From Clostridia bacterium (GTDB lineage Bacteria; Bacillota; Clostridia; Christensenellales; Christensenellaceae): a stretch of 64,000 nucleotides of DNA. Where the stretch lies: positions 1-64,000 of the forward strand of contig JAAUYQ010000093.1 in NCBI GenBank assembly GCA_014805015.1. Direction: 5' to 3'. Below the pieces are notes generated by a model. That model did no database searches. It was not told the DNA's origin and saw only the letters and a program-made list of their open reading frames with translations. This document shows, in pieces, positions 53,017 to 62,113 of this stretch (positions within the stretch are counted from its first letter, which is position 1; every line of letters begins with the position of its first letter). A program made the translations under genes and the position numbers.

Positions 53017-54042
53017 ATGATGAAAGAATACAATATCGCCGTGGTCGGCGCAACTGGTATGGTCGGCAGGAAATTCCTCCAGGTTCTCGAGGAGAGGAAA
53101 CTGCCGGCTGCAAGCTACCGCCTGCTCGCCAGCCGGCGCAGTGCTGGCCGGGAGGTGGAATTTATGGGCCGCACCTACGAGATCGAGGAGCTGAACGAGC
53201 ACAGCTTCGACGACGGCAGGACGGATATTGCCCTGTTCTCGGCCGGAGCCGGCGTCAGCAGCCGCTTTGCTCCGATCGCTGCCGAGAATGGCGCTCTCGT
53301 GATCGACAATTCGAGCGCCTGGCGTATGCATGAAGACGTTCCCCTGGTTGTGCCGGAAGTGAACCCGCAGGACATCGCTGAGCACAAAGGCATCATCGCC
53401 AACCCTAACTGTTCCACCATACAGGCCGTGGTCGCTCTGAAGCCGCTGCATGACCGATACGGCATTGAGCGGGTGGTCTATTCCACCTACCAGGCTGTCT
53501 CCGGAGCGGGCATGGGCGGCTACCGGGATCTTGAAAACGGCATCAGCGGTGATCCGCCGGAGAAATTCCCCTACCCGATTTTCGGCAACATCCTGCCGCA
53601 GATCGATGTTTTTGACGAGGACGGCTACACAAAAGAAGAGCTCAAAATGATCAACGAGACCCGCAAGATCCTTGGGGATCCCGGCATGCGGATTACAGCG
53701 ACCACCGCCAGGGTGCCTGTCTACTATGGTCACAGCGAATCGGTCAATGCCGAGCTGAAAAAGCCGTTCGAACTCGACGAGCTCGTGCAGCTGCTGCGCA
53801 GCGCGCCGGGCCTTGTCGTGCAGGATGAAACGGAATCGGGCAGCGCGGCCGGGACCTATCCGATGCCGCTCACGGCAGCCGGCCGCGACGAGGTTTTCGT
53901 GGGGCGCATCCGTCGCGACCGGTCTGTCCCGAACGGCGTCAATCTCTGGGTCGTGGCCGACAACATCCGCAAAGGCGCGGCGACCAACGCTGTGCAGATA
54001 GCTGAGGAGTGGATCAAGATGCAGAGCGGAGACAGAGCATGA
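53017..54042 (+). CDS. asd: Aspartate-semialdehyde dehydrogenase
   Basis: Second enzyme of the aspartate pathway. 341 residues with the NADP-binding GATGMVGRKFL, the catalytic cysteine in NPNCSTIQ, and GAGMGGYRDL. Two adjacent ATGs (53017 and 53020) lack a nearby Shine-Dalgarno sequence. A strong AAAAGGAG lies about 45 bases upstream, ahead of an out-of-frame ATG, so folding of the intervening GC-rich segment may matter for initiation. First gene of the riboswitch-controlled operon. Confidence 0.96.
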   Translation: MMKEYNIAVVGATGMVGRKFLQVLEERKLPAASYRLLASRRSAGREVEFMGRTYEIEELNEHSFDDGRTDIALFSAGAGVSSRFAPIAAENGALVIDNSSAWRMHEDVPLVVPEVNPQDIAEHKGIIANPNCSTIQAVVALKPLHDRYGIERVVYSTYQAVSGAGMGGYRDLENGISGDPPEKFPYPIFGNILPQIDVFDEDGYTKEELKMINETRKILGDPGMRITATTARVPVYYGHSESVNAELKKPFELDELVQLLRSAPGLVVQDETESGSAAGTYPMPLTAAGRDEVFVGRIRRDRSVPNGVNLWVVADNIRKGAATNAVQIAEEWIKMQSGDRA

Positions 54043-54923
54043 TTTTTACAGGTTCCGCTGTCGCCCTGGCAACTCCGTTCACGGACGACGGCATCAACTT
54101 CGCGACGCTGGAGCGCCTGCTTGAATTCCAGATCGAAGGCGGCACCGATGCCATTCTGGTCCTGGGAACGACCGGCGAGCCTGCCACCATGTCGCCGGAA
54201 GAAAAAGACGAACTGCTGCGCTTCGTTTTCCGCAGAGTTGACGGACGCACGCCCCTGATTGTCGGGGTTGGAGGCAACAATACACGCGCTGCAGCCGAAA
54301 GCGCGGCCCGCGCCCGCGATATGGGTGCCGCCGCGGTGCTGGCGGTGACTCCCTACTACAATAAATGCAGTCAGGACGGCCTCATCCGGCACTTCACCAC
54401 GATCGCAGACGCCGGCAGGCTTCCCGTCATCGTCTACAACGTGCCGGGTCGTACTGCTGTCAATATCAGCGCGGCACAGTTCAGTGAACTGCTGCTCCAT
54501 CCACATATCGAGGCAATCAAGGAAGCGAGCGGCGACATCTCGCAGGTAGCTGACATGGCGCACGCCGCCCAGGGCCGGGGCGCCGTCTACAGCGGCAATG
54601 ATGACCAGATTGTGCCCGTCCTTTCGCTTGGCGGCTCAGGTGTCATTTCCGTGGCCGCCAACCTGATGCCGGGGTACGTGCATGACATGGTCGACAGCTA
54701 CCAGAACGGCAGCCACGAGACAGCCCGCCGCATGCAGCTTGAGCTCAATCCGCTGGTCCGGGCCCTCTTCTCAGAAGTCAACCCGATTCCCGTGAAAACG
54801 GCGCTGTCGCTGATGGGATTCGACATGGGCGATGTACGGCTGCCGCTGACACCGCTGGCGGAGGACAAGACCCGCGAGCTGCAGAAGGAAATGGAGGTGT
54901 TTGGTCTTCTGGACCAGTTCTGA
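54039..54923 (+). CDS. dapA: 4-hydroxy-tetrahydrodipicolinate synthase
   Basis: 294-residue TIM barrel. VLGTTGEPATMSPEEK contains the pyruvate carboxylate-binding GTTGE. The Schiff-base lysine lies in AIKEASGD, and YNVPGRT holds the catalytic Tyr. The ATG overlapping the asd stop is used because GGAG precedes it; an upstream reading of ten more residues lies within asd. Confidence 0.96.
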   Translation: MIFTGSAVALATPFTDDGINFATLERLLEFQIEGGTDAILVLGTTGEPATMSPEEKDELLRFVFRRVDGRTPLIVGVGGNNTRAAAESAARARDMGAAAVLAVTPYYNKCSQDGLIRHFTTIADAGRLPVIVYNVPGRTAVNISAAQFSELLLHPHIEAIKEASGDISQVADMAHAAQGRGAVYSGNDDQIVPVLSLGGSGVISVAANLMPGYVHDMVDSYQNGSHETARRMQLELNPLVRALFSEVNPIPVKTALSLMGFDMGDVRLPLTPLAEDKTRELQKEMEVFGLLDQF

Positions 54924-54924
54924 T

Positions 54925-55707
54925 ATGGTAAAGGTGATTCTGGCCGGTGTGCTTGGCAAAATGGGCCGTACGGTTAGCAGCCGGGCTGCCGAGACGGAGG
55001 GTGTGCAGATCGTGGCCGGGGTGGATATACAGGAAGATCCGGACTACAGTCCCGGTTTCCCCATCTATCCCAGCTTCAGCGACGTGAAGGAAAGCGCTGA
55101 TGTCGTGATTGATTTCTCGTCCCCGGCGCTGCTCGGCAGTCTGCTTCATTTCTGCCGCGAGCGCGGCCTTGGAGCGGTCATAGCCGCAACCGGCTACGGT
55201 GATGCCGACCGCGCCTCCATCCACGCTGCTTCACAGGAAATCCCTGTCTTTTTCTCAGCCAATCTTTCCGTCGGGGTAAATCTGCTCCGTTATCTGGCGC
55301 GCGAAGCAGCCCGCATTCTGGGAACTTCGAGCGACATCGAAATTGTGGAACGGCATCATAATCAAAAAGTGGACGCGCCGAGCGGCACCGCGCTTGCCCT
55401 CGCGGATGCCGTGCAGGAAGAACTTCCCGGGAGCATGGAAGTCGTCTATGCGCGCCATGAACGGCACGAGAAAAGGGCGCCGAACGAAATCGGCATTCAT
55501 TCAGTTCGCGGAGGCTCTATTGTCGGCGACCACGACGTCATGTTCATCCGTCCGGACGAAGAGGTTGTCCTGACGCACCGGGCCTACAGCAAGAAGATTT
55601 TTGCTGACGGGGCTCTGCAGGCTGCGGTCTTCCTGGCCAAGCAGGCGCCGGGCATGTATGACATGGGCAATCTGATCGAGGACCGTGATCTGCTCGGAAC
55701 AGACTGA
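54925..55707 (+). CDS. dapB: 4-hydroxy-tetrahydrodipicolinate reductase
   Basis: 260 residues. NAD(P)-binding GVLGKMGRTV is near the N-terminus, DFSSPAL follows, and the catalytic ERHHNQKVDAPSGTA is present. The ATG lies three bases after the dapA stop region. With asd and dapA it gives the first lysine-specific steps; later dap genes and lysA are not in this window. Confidence 0.96.
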   Translation: MVKVILAGVLGKMGRTVSSRAAETEGVQIVAGVDIQEDPDYSPGFPIYPSFSDVKESADVVIDFSSPALLGSLLHFCRERGLGAVIAATGYGDADRASIHAASQEIPVFFSANLSVGVNLLRYLAREAARILGTSSDIEIVERHHNQKVDAPSGTALALADAVQEELPGSMEVVYARHERHEKRAPNEIGIHSVRGGSIVGDHDVMFIRPDEEVVLTHRAYSKKIFADGALQAAVFLAKQAPGMYDMGNLIEDRDLLGTD

Positions 55708-55729
55708 CGGTCCGGGGAACAAGGCCAAA

Positions 55730-55774
55730 AAAAGAGCAGGAAGGTCAGCATTTCGGCTGTCTCCCTGCTCTTTT
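55730..55774. terminator. Bidirectional terminator between dapB and hydA
   Basis: AAAAGAGCAGG (55730-55740) pairs with CCTGCTCTTTT (55764-55774). A smaller stem of the GTCAGC/GCTGTC type lies within the loop. T-rich on both strands, so it serves both convergent operons. Confidence 0.88.
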
Positions 55775-55788
55775 CGTTTTACGGCCGC

Positions 55789-57543
55789 TCAGGCATGCGC
55801 GCCGCCCTTCGGGAACTTTTCTTTCGGTTCATAGAAAGTATGCAGAAGTTCATGCGCCTTATGGCTGTTCGGTTCGCCGAGGTATTCTTCGTAGAGTGCC
55901 TGAATCTTCGGGTTCTGATGCGATTTACGCAATACCTTCTCCCGGTCTTCGTCATACTGAGAAGCCGCCCGGACCACACGGGGATCCCGCTCGTTGCGAA
56001 TGTAGGCCGGGACAAAGGGCTGACCGCCGCCGTTTACGCAGCCTCCGGGACAGGCCATGATTTCGATGAAATCATAGTGCTTCTCGCCGGATCTCACCAG
56101 TTCAAGCAGTTTGCGGGCATTGCCGAGGCCATGGGCCACAGCCACGTTCAGCTCGTGCTCGCCGATCTTCACGGAAGCTTCCTTGATGCCCTCGATGCCG
56201 CGGACCTCCTGGAAATCGATCTTCTGCAGGTCCTCACCGGCCAGCACGTCGGCAACAGTGCGCAGCGCCGCCTCCATCACGCCGCCCGTTACGCCGAAAA
56301 TGACGCCCGCACCAGTGGATTCTCCGAGGAACTCATCGAAGTCCTCGTCCGGCAGACTCGCAAAATCGATATTGGCGTCCTTGATCATCTGCGCGAGTTC
56401 GCGGACTGTCAGGACAGCGTCCACGTCCCGGACCTCTTCGGTGCCCTGGCCGTCCCGGTCCTTTTCGTACTTCTTGGCTGTACACGGCATGACAGAGACC
56501 ATGAAGATGTCCTTGGGGTCGATTCCCTGCTGCTCTGCATAGTAGCTCTTGACGATCGCACCGAGCATCTGATGCGGCGATTTACAGGACGACAGATTAT
56601 CGATCATGTCCGGATAGAAAGTTTCGCAGAATTTGACCCAGCCCGGTGAACAGGACGTGATCATCGGCAGCGTTCCGCCCTCCTCGAGACGGTGGATCAG
56701 CTCGTGCCCTTCTTCCATGATCGTCAGATCCGCGCCGAAGTCTGTATCAAACACGCGGTCAAAGTGCAGCCGTCGAAGCGCCGCTGCGAGCTTGCCGGTA
56801 ACGCGGGTGCCCATTGGCATGCCGAATTCCTCACCCAGCGAAGTCCGCACAGCCGGGGCCGGCTGCACAATGACGTGCTTCGTCGGATCATTCAGCGCTG
56901 CCCAGACTTCATCGGCATTGCTTTTTTCCGTCAGTGCACCAACCGGACAGCTGGCTATGCACTGGCCGCAGTTCACACACGGCACGTCTGCCAGCGATTT
57001 ACCCCAGACCGGTTCCACAATAGTGTGGAAGCCGCGCTGCGTCTCTCCAATCGCACCGACGGTCTGAACGCGGTCGCACACGGACACGCAGCGCTTACAG
57101 AGAACGCACTTGTTCGGATCACGTACAACACTCGGTGAATGCAGGTCCAGGGGATGACGCAGCCGCTCCCCGTCATAGGTGATGCTGCGGATACCAAACT
57201 CCTCCGCCATGCGCTGCAGTTCACACGTCCGGTTGCGCGAGCACATCAGACACTCACGGTCATGATTCGACAGGATCAGCTCCAGGATCGTCTTTCTGGT
57301 CTCGCGCACCTTGTTATTGTTCGTTGAGACCTCCATGCCTTCGCTCACGGGCAGCACACACGCTGCCTGGAGGGCCGCATTGCCCTTGACCTCCACCAGA
57401 CACATGCGGCAGGCGCCGATCTCATTGATGTCTTTCAGGAAACAGAGCGTCGGAATGTGCACGTGCGCCTGGCGGGCGGCCTCGAGCACTGTGGTATCTT
57501 CCGGGACCTCTACCTTGATCCCGTCTATTGTCAGTGTAACCAT
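55789..57543 (-). CDS. hydA: NADH-dependent [FeFe]-hydrogenase catalytic subunit HydA
   Basis: 584 residues. An N-terminal [2Fe-2S] domain (C34, C45, C48, C62), the His-Cys3 cluster (H94, C98, C101, C107) and two [4Fe-4S] motifs (CVLCKRCVSVC, CVNCGQCIASC) precede the H-cluster domain. H-cluster motifs are TSCSPGW (C298), MPCTAKK (C354) and ACPGGCVNGGGQP. The first reads TSCSPGW rather than TSCCPGW, a variant that I associate with the NAD-linked class. AAAGGGG precedes the ATG. Encoded after HydB, it should form a bifurcating or NADH-linked complex with HydB and the NuoE-like protein. Confidence 0.95.
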   Translation of the reverse strand: MVTLTIDGIKVEVPEDTTVLEAARQAHVHIPTLCFLKDINEIGACRMCLVEVKGNAALQAACVLPVSEGMEVSTNNNKVRETRKTILELILSNHDRECLMCSRNRTCELQRMAEEFGIRSITYDGERLRHPLDLHSPSVVRDPNKCVLCKRCVSVCDRVQTVGAIGETQRGFHTIVEPVWGKSLADVPCVNCGQCIASCPVGALTEKSNADEVWAALNDPTKHVIVQPAPAVRTSLGEEFGMPMGTRVTGKLAAALRRLHFDRVFDTDFGADLTIMEEGHELIHRLEEGGTLPMITSCSPGWVKFCETFYPDMIDNLSSCKSPHQMLGAIVKSYYAEQQGIDPKDIFMVSVMPCTAKKYEKDRDGQGTEEVRDVDAVLTVRELAQMIKDANIDFASLPDEDFDEFLGESTGAGVIFGVTGGVMEAALRTVADVLAGEDLQKIDFQEVRGIEGIKEASVKIGEHELNVAVAHGLGNARKLLELVRSGEKHYDFIEIMACPGGCVNGGGQPFVPAYIRNERDPRVVRAASQYDEDREKVLRKSHQNPKIQALYEEYLGEPNSHKAHELLHTFYEPKEKFPKGGAHA

Positions 57544-57557
57544 CTGCTTGCCCCTTT

Positions 57558-59354
57558 CTAATGCCTGACGGCGCCGAAGCGGCACGCTTTCTCGCAGGCG
57601 CCGCACGTGATGCACTTGTCCGCATCAATATGGTAAGGATGCTTGCGTTCTCCGGAAATGGCCGAGACCGGGCAGGCACGGGCGCAGGCGCCGCAGCCGA
57701 CACATTTGTCTTCATCGATGCTGTAAGCGATCAGATCCTGGCACACGCCCGCCGGACAGCGCTTGTCGTAAATATGCGACTCGTATTCGTCGCGGAAATA
57801 GCGTATTGTGGACAGAACCGGATTTGGTGCTGTCTTCCCCAGACCACAGAGGGAGCCGGCCTTGATGCTCTCGCCGAGAGCCTCGAGTTTTTCAATGTCT
57901 CCGGGCTCACCTTTGCCGGCTGTGATCCGCTCGAGGATTTCCAGCATGCGCTTGGTGCCGATTCGGCAGGCAGCGCACTTGCCGCAGGACTCGTCGACTG
58001 TGAAATCCAGGAAGAATTTGGCCACGTCGACCATACAGTTGTCCTCGTCCATCACGATGAGACCACCGGAGCCCATCATTGAACCGATCGACTGCAGGTT
58101 GTCGTAGTCGATCTCAAGATCGAGGTGCTCAGCCGGAATGCAGCCGCCGGAAGGTCCGCCGGTCTGGGCAGCCTTGAATTTTTTGCCGTCCGGGATACCG
58201 CCGCCGATCTCGTAGATAACCTCGCGCAGCGTTGTTCCCATCGGGATCTCCACCAGGCCCGTGTTGACAATCTTGCCGCCCAGGGCGAAAACCTTCGTCC
58301 CTTTCGATTTCTCGGTGCCCATCGATGCGAACCATTCCGGCCCGTTCAGGATAATCTGCGGTATGTTTGCAAACGTCTCGACGTTGTTGACAATCGTCGG
58401 CTTGCCGAACAGACCTTTGTTCGCTGGGAACGGCGGCTTCGGCCGCGGCTGACCGCGGCGTCCCTCGATGGACTCCATCAGCGCGGTCTCTTCCCCGCAG
58501 ACAAAGGCCCCGGCACCGAGACGGATCTCGATATCGAAATCAAAACCCGAACCGAAGATGTCCTTGCCGAGCAGGCCGTACTCCCGCGCCTGATTGATCG
58601 CGATCTCCAGTCTCTTGACAGCGATCGGATACTCGGCGCGAACATAGATATAGCCCTGGTTGGCGCCAATGGCATAGCCGGCAATCGCCATTGCCTCAAG
58701 CACACTGTGCGGATCGCCCTCAAGCACAGAGCGGTCCATGAAGGCGCCGGGGTCACCCTCATCTGCATTGCATATCACGTACTTCTGGTCACCTTTCGCG
58801 TTGTGACCAAACTGCCATTTTACGCCCGTCGGGAAACCGCCGCCGCCGCGTCCGCGCAGACCACTGGCCTTCATGAGATCAATCACTTCCTGCGGCTCCA
58901 TGTTGGTCAGCACCTCGCCAAGCGCCCGGTAGCCGTCGTAGGCGATGTACTCATCAATCTGCTCCGGATCAATGCGGCCGCAGTTGCGCAGCGCGACCCG
59001 GTGCTGCTTTTTGTAGAAATCGATCTCGTCGAGCGTGGTCTCAATATCATTCCGCTCTTCATCCTTATGCAGGAGCCTCTCAACTACCCGGCCTTTCAGC
59101 AGATGCTCCTCCACAATCTCCGGTACGTCCTCCGCTTTGAGCCGGCTGTAGAATGCCGCTTCCGGATAGACGATCACAATCGGCCCTGCCTCGCACAGAC
59201 CGAAACAGCCCGTGCGCACTACTTTTATCTCATCGCTCAGGCCATTCTTTTCCAGTTCCTGTTCAAACGCACTGATCACTTCGCCAGAACCCGACGACGT
59301 GCAGCCCGTCCCGCCGCAAACCAGGACGTGGGTACGATATGCATCCAAATTCAT
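57558..59354 (-). CDS. NuoF-like flavoprotein subunit HydB of NAD-linked hydrogenase
   Basis: About 598 residues. An N-terminal thioredoxin-like [2Fe-2S] domain (VCGGTGCTSSGS, GCFGLCEAGP) precedes the NuoF core. The core has GLRGRGGGGFPTGVKW for FMN/NADH, CNADEGDPGAFMDR, and the ESCGKCAACRIGTKRM cluster site. Two C-terminal [4Fe-4S] motifs follow (CVGCGACARACP, CITCGACEKAC). The ATG is chosen with AAGGAGG 5 bases upstream. It binds NAD(H) and FMN, the electron entry of the hydrogenase complex. Confidence 0.95.
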   Translation of the reverse strand: MNLDAYRTHVLVCGGTGCTSSGSGEVISAFEQELEKNGLSDEIKVVRTGCFGLCEAGPIVIVYPEAAFYSRLKAEDVPEIVEEHLLKGRVVERLLHKDEERNDIETTLDEIDFYKKQHRVALRNCGRIDPEQIDEYIAYDGYRALGEVLTNMEPQEVIDLMKASGLRGRGGGGFPTGVKWQFGHNAKGDQKYVICNADEGDPGAFMDRSVLEGDPHSVLEAMAIAGYAIGANQGYIYVRAEYPIAVKRLEIAINQAREYGLLGKDIFGSGFDFDIEIRLGAGAFVCGEETALMESIEGRRGQPRPKPPFPANKGLFGKPTIVNNVETFANIPQIILNGPEWFASMGTEKSKGTKVFALGGKIVNTGLVEIPMGTTLREVIYEIGGGIPDGKKFKAAQTGGPSGGCIPAEHLDLEIDYDNLQSIGSMMGSGGLIVMDEDNCMVDVAKFFLDFTVDESCGKCAACRIGTKRMLEILERITAGKGEPGDIEKLEALGESIKAGSLCGLGKTAPNPVLSTIRYFRDEYESHIYDKRCPAGVCQDLIAYSIDEDKCVGCGACARACPVSAISGERKHPYHIDADKCITCGACEKACRFGAVRH

Positions 59355-59361
59355 TGCCTCC

Positions 59362-59739
59362 TTACGAATTCTGCCGCTCGTAAAAGCTGAGGGTGTACTC
59401 CTCGACCGGCTCTCCGCCAACGAGACTCTCTTCCACGATGCGCGGCACCATCTCCGGCTGCACATGCACGTACGTGATTATCTCGCGTCCCGGCAGTTCC
59501 ACTTCCACGACAGGCTCGAGACCGCCGCGGCTGACTGCTCCGCTCTGCGAGACCACCACATCGCTGAGCCCGCGGTCCGAAACCTCGTCCACCACAGCCC
59601 GCAGCACCGTCCTGGCTCCGGCGGCTATGCCGCTGGTTGCCATCCCGACCACCACTCTCTTGGCGGCGCCCTTGTCCCGAAGCTCCACCTGACGGCGCGC
59701 ACGCTCGCGGATTGCAGCCAGCTCCTCCAGTGATTTCAT
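59362..59739 (-). CDS. Ferredoxin-like (thioredoxin-fold) hydrogenase accessory subunit lacking all cysteines
   Basis: 125 residues whose C-terminal 85 follow the [2Fe-2S] thioredoxin-like domain found beside HydB in Clostridia. RVVVGMATSGIAAGARTVL, then VVVSQSGAVSRGGLEPVVEV and YVHVQPEMV are the landmark segments. Where the family normally has cluster cysteines, it has Ser, Ala, Gly and other residues, and no cysteine occurs anywhere. The cluster is therefore lost, though the fold and position in the operon are kept. TTGGAGGATGA precedes the ATG. The role is unknown; structural is likely. Confidence 0.78.
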   Translation of the reverse strand: MKSLEELAAIRERARRQVELRDKGAAKRVVVGMATSGIAAGARTVLRAVVDEVSDRGLSDVVVSQSGAVSRGGLEPVVEVELPGREIITYVHVQPEMVPRIVEESLVGGEPVEEYTLSFYERQNS

Positions 59740-59811
59740 TTCATCCTCCAATACGCCGCCCTTGACGGCCTCATTCCTGCAGCAGCTCCTGTCTGCCGCG
59801 CTCCCCGCCTC

Positions 59812-59846
59812 AAAAAAAAGAGCTGCATACCCAGCGGCTGCAGCTC
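59812..59846 (-). terminator. Terminator after ispH-rpsA
   Basis: GAGCTGCA (59820-59827) / TGCAGCTC (59839-59846). On the minus strand it is followed by eight T. It lies 15 bases past the stop codon and separates the ispH group from the hydrogenase genes. Confidence 0.93.
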
Positions 59847-59860
59847 CTCTGCTTTTCCGG

Positions 59861-62113
59861 TCAGTCTTCTTTTGCTTCTTCTGCCTTGCCGAAAGCATCT
59901 GCGACAGAAACCGTCACATTCTGCACCGGCGGAAGCTTGTAATCATAGCCGCCGCGGTCATAATCCGAACCGCGGTCCGAATTCCCGCCGCCGCGCCGCT
60001 CGCGCCTCTCACGCGGCGGCCGCGAGTCCTCCATCAGAGCCCGCAGGCTCAGGCTGATCCGCTTCTTGGCCGGATCCACATCCAGGATCTTCGCTGTCAC
60101 TTTGTCACCGATGTGGAGTTCCTCCTCCACCCGCTCCAGACGGCGCGTTGTCACCTGGGAAATGTGAATCAGGCCGTCGATCGTCGGTTCAAGCGACACA
60201 AACGCACCAAAGGGCATGATGCGCACCACAGTGCCTTCCACAGTGTCCCCCTTGATATACTTTTCCGGGACAAGATCCCACGGCTTCGGCTGCAGCTGCT
60301 TGAGACCGAGCGAGATGCGGTGACGTTCCGGATCCACGTTCAGAATCAGAACCTCAACCTCCTGCCCGACGCTGAGCACATCCTGCGGATGCTTGACTTT
60401 CGTCCAGGAGATATCCGTCACATGCAGCAGACCGTCCACACCGCCGATATCCACAAACGCACCGAAGTCCGTGAGGCGTTTCACCTTGCCGGTAACCTTG
60501 TCGCCCTTGTGGAATGTATCGTAGAGCCGTTTTTCCTCTTCCTCGCGCCGCTTCTGCAGTACCTTTTTGTGCGAGAGGACAAACCGGCGCTGACGGCGGT
60601 CCACTTCGATCATATTGACTTCCAGATCCTGGCCGACAAACTGCGTCAGATCCTCCACATACTTGAGAGAAAGCTGAGAAGCCGGAATGAATGCGTCATA
60701 TCCTTCCAGTTTCGCGAGAACGCCGCCCTTGACAACCTTGTCCACCTTCACGGTGTAGATCTGGTCCTCATCCATGCTGTCAAGCAGTTCTTTCCACTTC
60801 AGCTTGGACTCAATTGACTTGCGGGAGAGCACGACATTCCCTTCGCCGTCATTCAGCGTCAGGACCTCCGCCTCAATCTCATCGCCCTCTTTGAAGAGCT
60901 CCAGCGGATTGGCGTCGCCGGTCGGCGTCAGGTTCTCCCGGCGGAGAATGCCGTCCGACTTGTAGCCTATGTTAACGCAGATCTCATTTTCGGAAACTTG
61001 GACAACAGTACCAGTAACGATCTGCCCTCTCTTGATGAACACGAAAGACTTCTCGATTTCCGCCATGAAGTCTTCGTCATCTGTCTTGGACGCGTCGTCG
61101 TCGGACTCTTCCTCCTCAGCGGCGACTGCAACAACCTCAGCGGCTGCGGGTTCCTCTGCAGCGGCTTCTGTTGTCTCTGCAGCTGCCTCCGTCACGGTGT
61201 CTGCTGCAGCGTCCACGGTTTCTGCCGCCACATCCGTCACTGTGGCAGCTTCCCCGTCCAAGACGACAGTGTCCTGTACGTTTTCCACTTCACTCATGCG
61301 TGCCTTTACCTCCCTGATTAACCAATCGGGCGTCGATGCGCCCGCAATTATTCCTATTATATCATGATCCTTGACTTTTTCAAGCAGCGGGTCATCCGGT
61401 CCGGCGACACGCAGAGCCGGAGTGCCTTCGGCAGTGCAGATGTCCCGAAGCTTGGCCGTGTTGGAACTGTGTCCACCGCCGATGACAATCATGAGGTCGC
61501 AGCTGCGGGCGAGCTGCTTCGCTTCCTCCTGACGGCGCTGTGTGGTATCGCAGATCGAGTCAAACACTTCGAGGTCGCTGCTGTCCACTGCGTCCACTAC
61601 TGCGGTGAACAGAGAGCGGGGCACCGTGGTCTGTGCGACAATCAGAGCCGGCCCGATCTGTCCGAGGCGCCGGGCCTGCTTGGGACTCTCGAGCACGCGG
61701 CACCCGCCACCGGCCCATCCACAGATTCCCTGCACCTCTGGGTGCGATGCTGCACCGACAACCAGAACCTGCCGGCCGGCCGCCTTCTGCACCCGGCGGT
61801 GAATTCTCCGAACAAAGGGGCAGGTCAGATCCAGGATCCGGGCTCCGGCCGCTTCCAGTTCCCGGTAGACTCCGGGAGCCACACCGTGCGAACGGACGGC
61901 AACTGTGACCGCCCCTCCGGGCGGCAGATCCGCGGCCGAATCAATAATCCTAACTCCTCTGTCCTGCAGGCCGCGCACAACATGTTCATTGTGGATAAGC
62001 TCTCCGAAGGTGAACAGAGGACTGTCCGAACCGGCCGCTTTCTCCACTGCGGAGACAGCCCGCCTGACGCCGAAGCAGAAGCCGGCCGTAGAAGCAGTGC
62101 GAATCTCTTTCAT
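59861..62113 (-). CDS. ispH: Fused 4-hydroxy-3-methylbut-2-enyl diphosphate reductase and ribosomal protein S1
   Basis: 750 residues. The N-terminal IspH domain (about 1-285) catalyses the last MEP-pathway step. It has cluster cysteines in GFCFGV (C13), DLTCPF and DSICDTT, and IGGGHSSNT. An Ala/Glu/Asp-rich linker (about 290-355) leads to four S1 RNA-binding repeats, the last two strongest (GKVKRLTDFGAFVDIGG, GTVVRIMPFGAFV), and a basic Arg/Gly tail. This fusion is known in Clostridia. The ATG before KEIRTASTAGFC overlaps the plsC stop. S1 is needed for translation initiation in many bacteria. Confidence 0.95.
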   Translation of the reverse strand: MKEIRTASTAGFCFGVRRAVSAVEKAAGSDSPLFTFGELIHNEHVVRGLQDRGVRIIDSAADLPPGGAVTVAVRSHGVAPGVYRELEAAGARILDLTCPFVRRIHRRVQKAAGRQVLVVGAASHPEVQGICGWAGGGCRVLESPKQARRLGQIGPALIVAQTTVPRSLFTAVVDAVDSSDLEVFDSICDTTQRRQEEAKQLARSCDLMIVIGGGHSSNTAKLRDICTAEGTPALRVAGPDDPLLEKVKDHDIIGIIAGASTPDWLIREVKARMSEVENVQDTVVLDGEAATVTDVAAETVDAAADTVTEAAAETTEAAAEEPAAAEVVAVAAEEEESDDDASKTDDEDFMAEIEKSFVFIKRGQIVTGTVVQVSENEICVNIGYKSDGILRRENLTPTGDANPLELFKEGDEIEAEVLTLNDGEGNVVLSRKSIESKLKWKELLDSMDEDQIYTVKVDKVVKGGVLAKLEGYDAFIPASQLSLKYVEDLTQFVGQDLEVNMIEVDRRQRRFVLSHKKVLQKRREEEEKRLYDTFHKGDKVTGKVKRLTDFGAFVDIGGVDGLLHVTDISWTKVKHPQDVLSVGQEVEVLILNVDPERHRISLGLKQLQPKPWDLVPEKYIKGDTVEGTVVRIMPFGAFVSLEPTIDGLIHISQVTTRRLERVEEELHIGDKVTAKILDVDPAKKRISLSLRALMEDSRPPRERRERRGGGNSDRGSDYDRGGYDYKLPPVQNVTVSVADAFGKAEEAKED

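Noticed and set aside
52227-53333. Plus-strand frame from the amidohydrolase through the riboswitch into asd
   Set aside because: It runs through a structured regulatory RNA and out of frame with asd; no family resemblance.
53856-54563. Minus-strand frame opposite asd and dapA
   Set aside because: It mirrors two well-supported plus-strand genes and shows no motif of its own.
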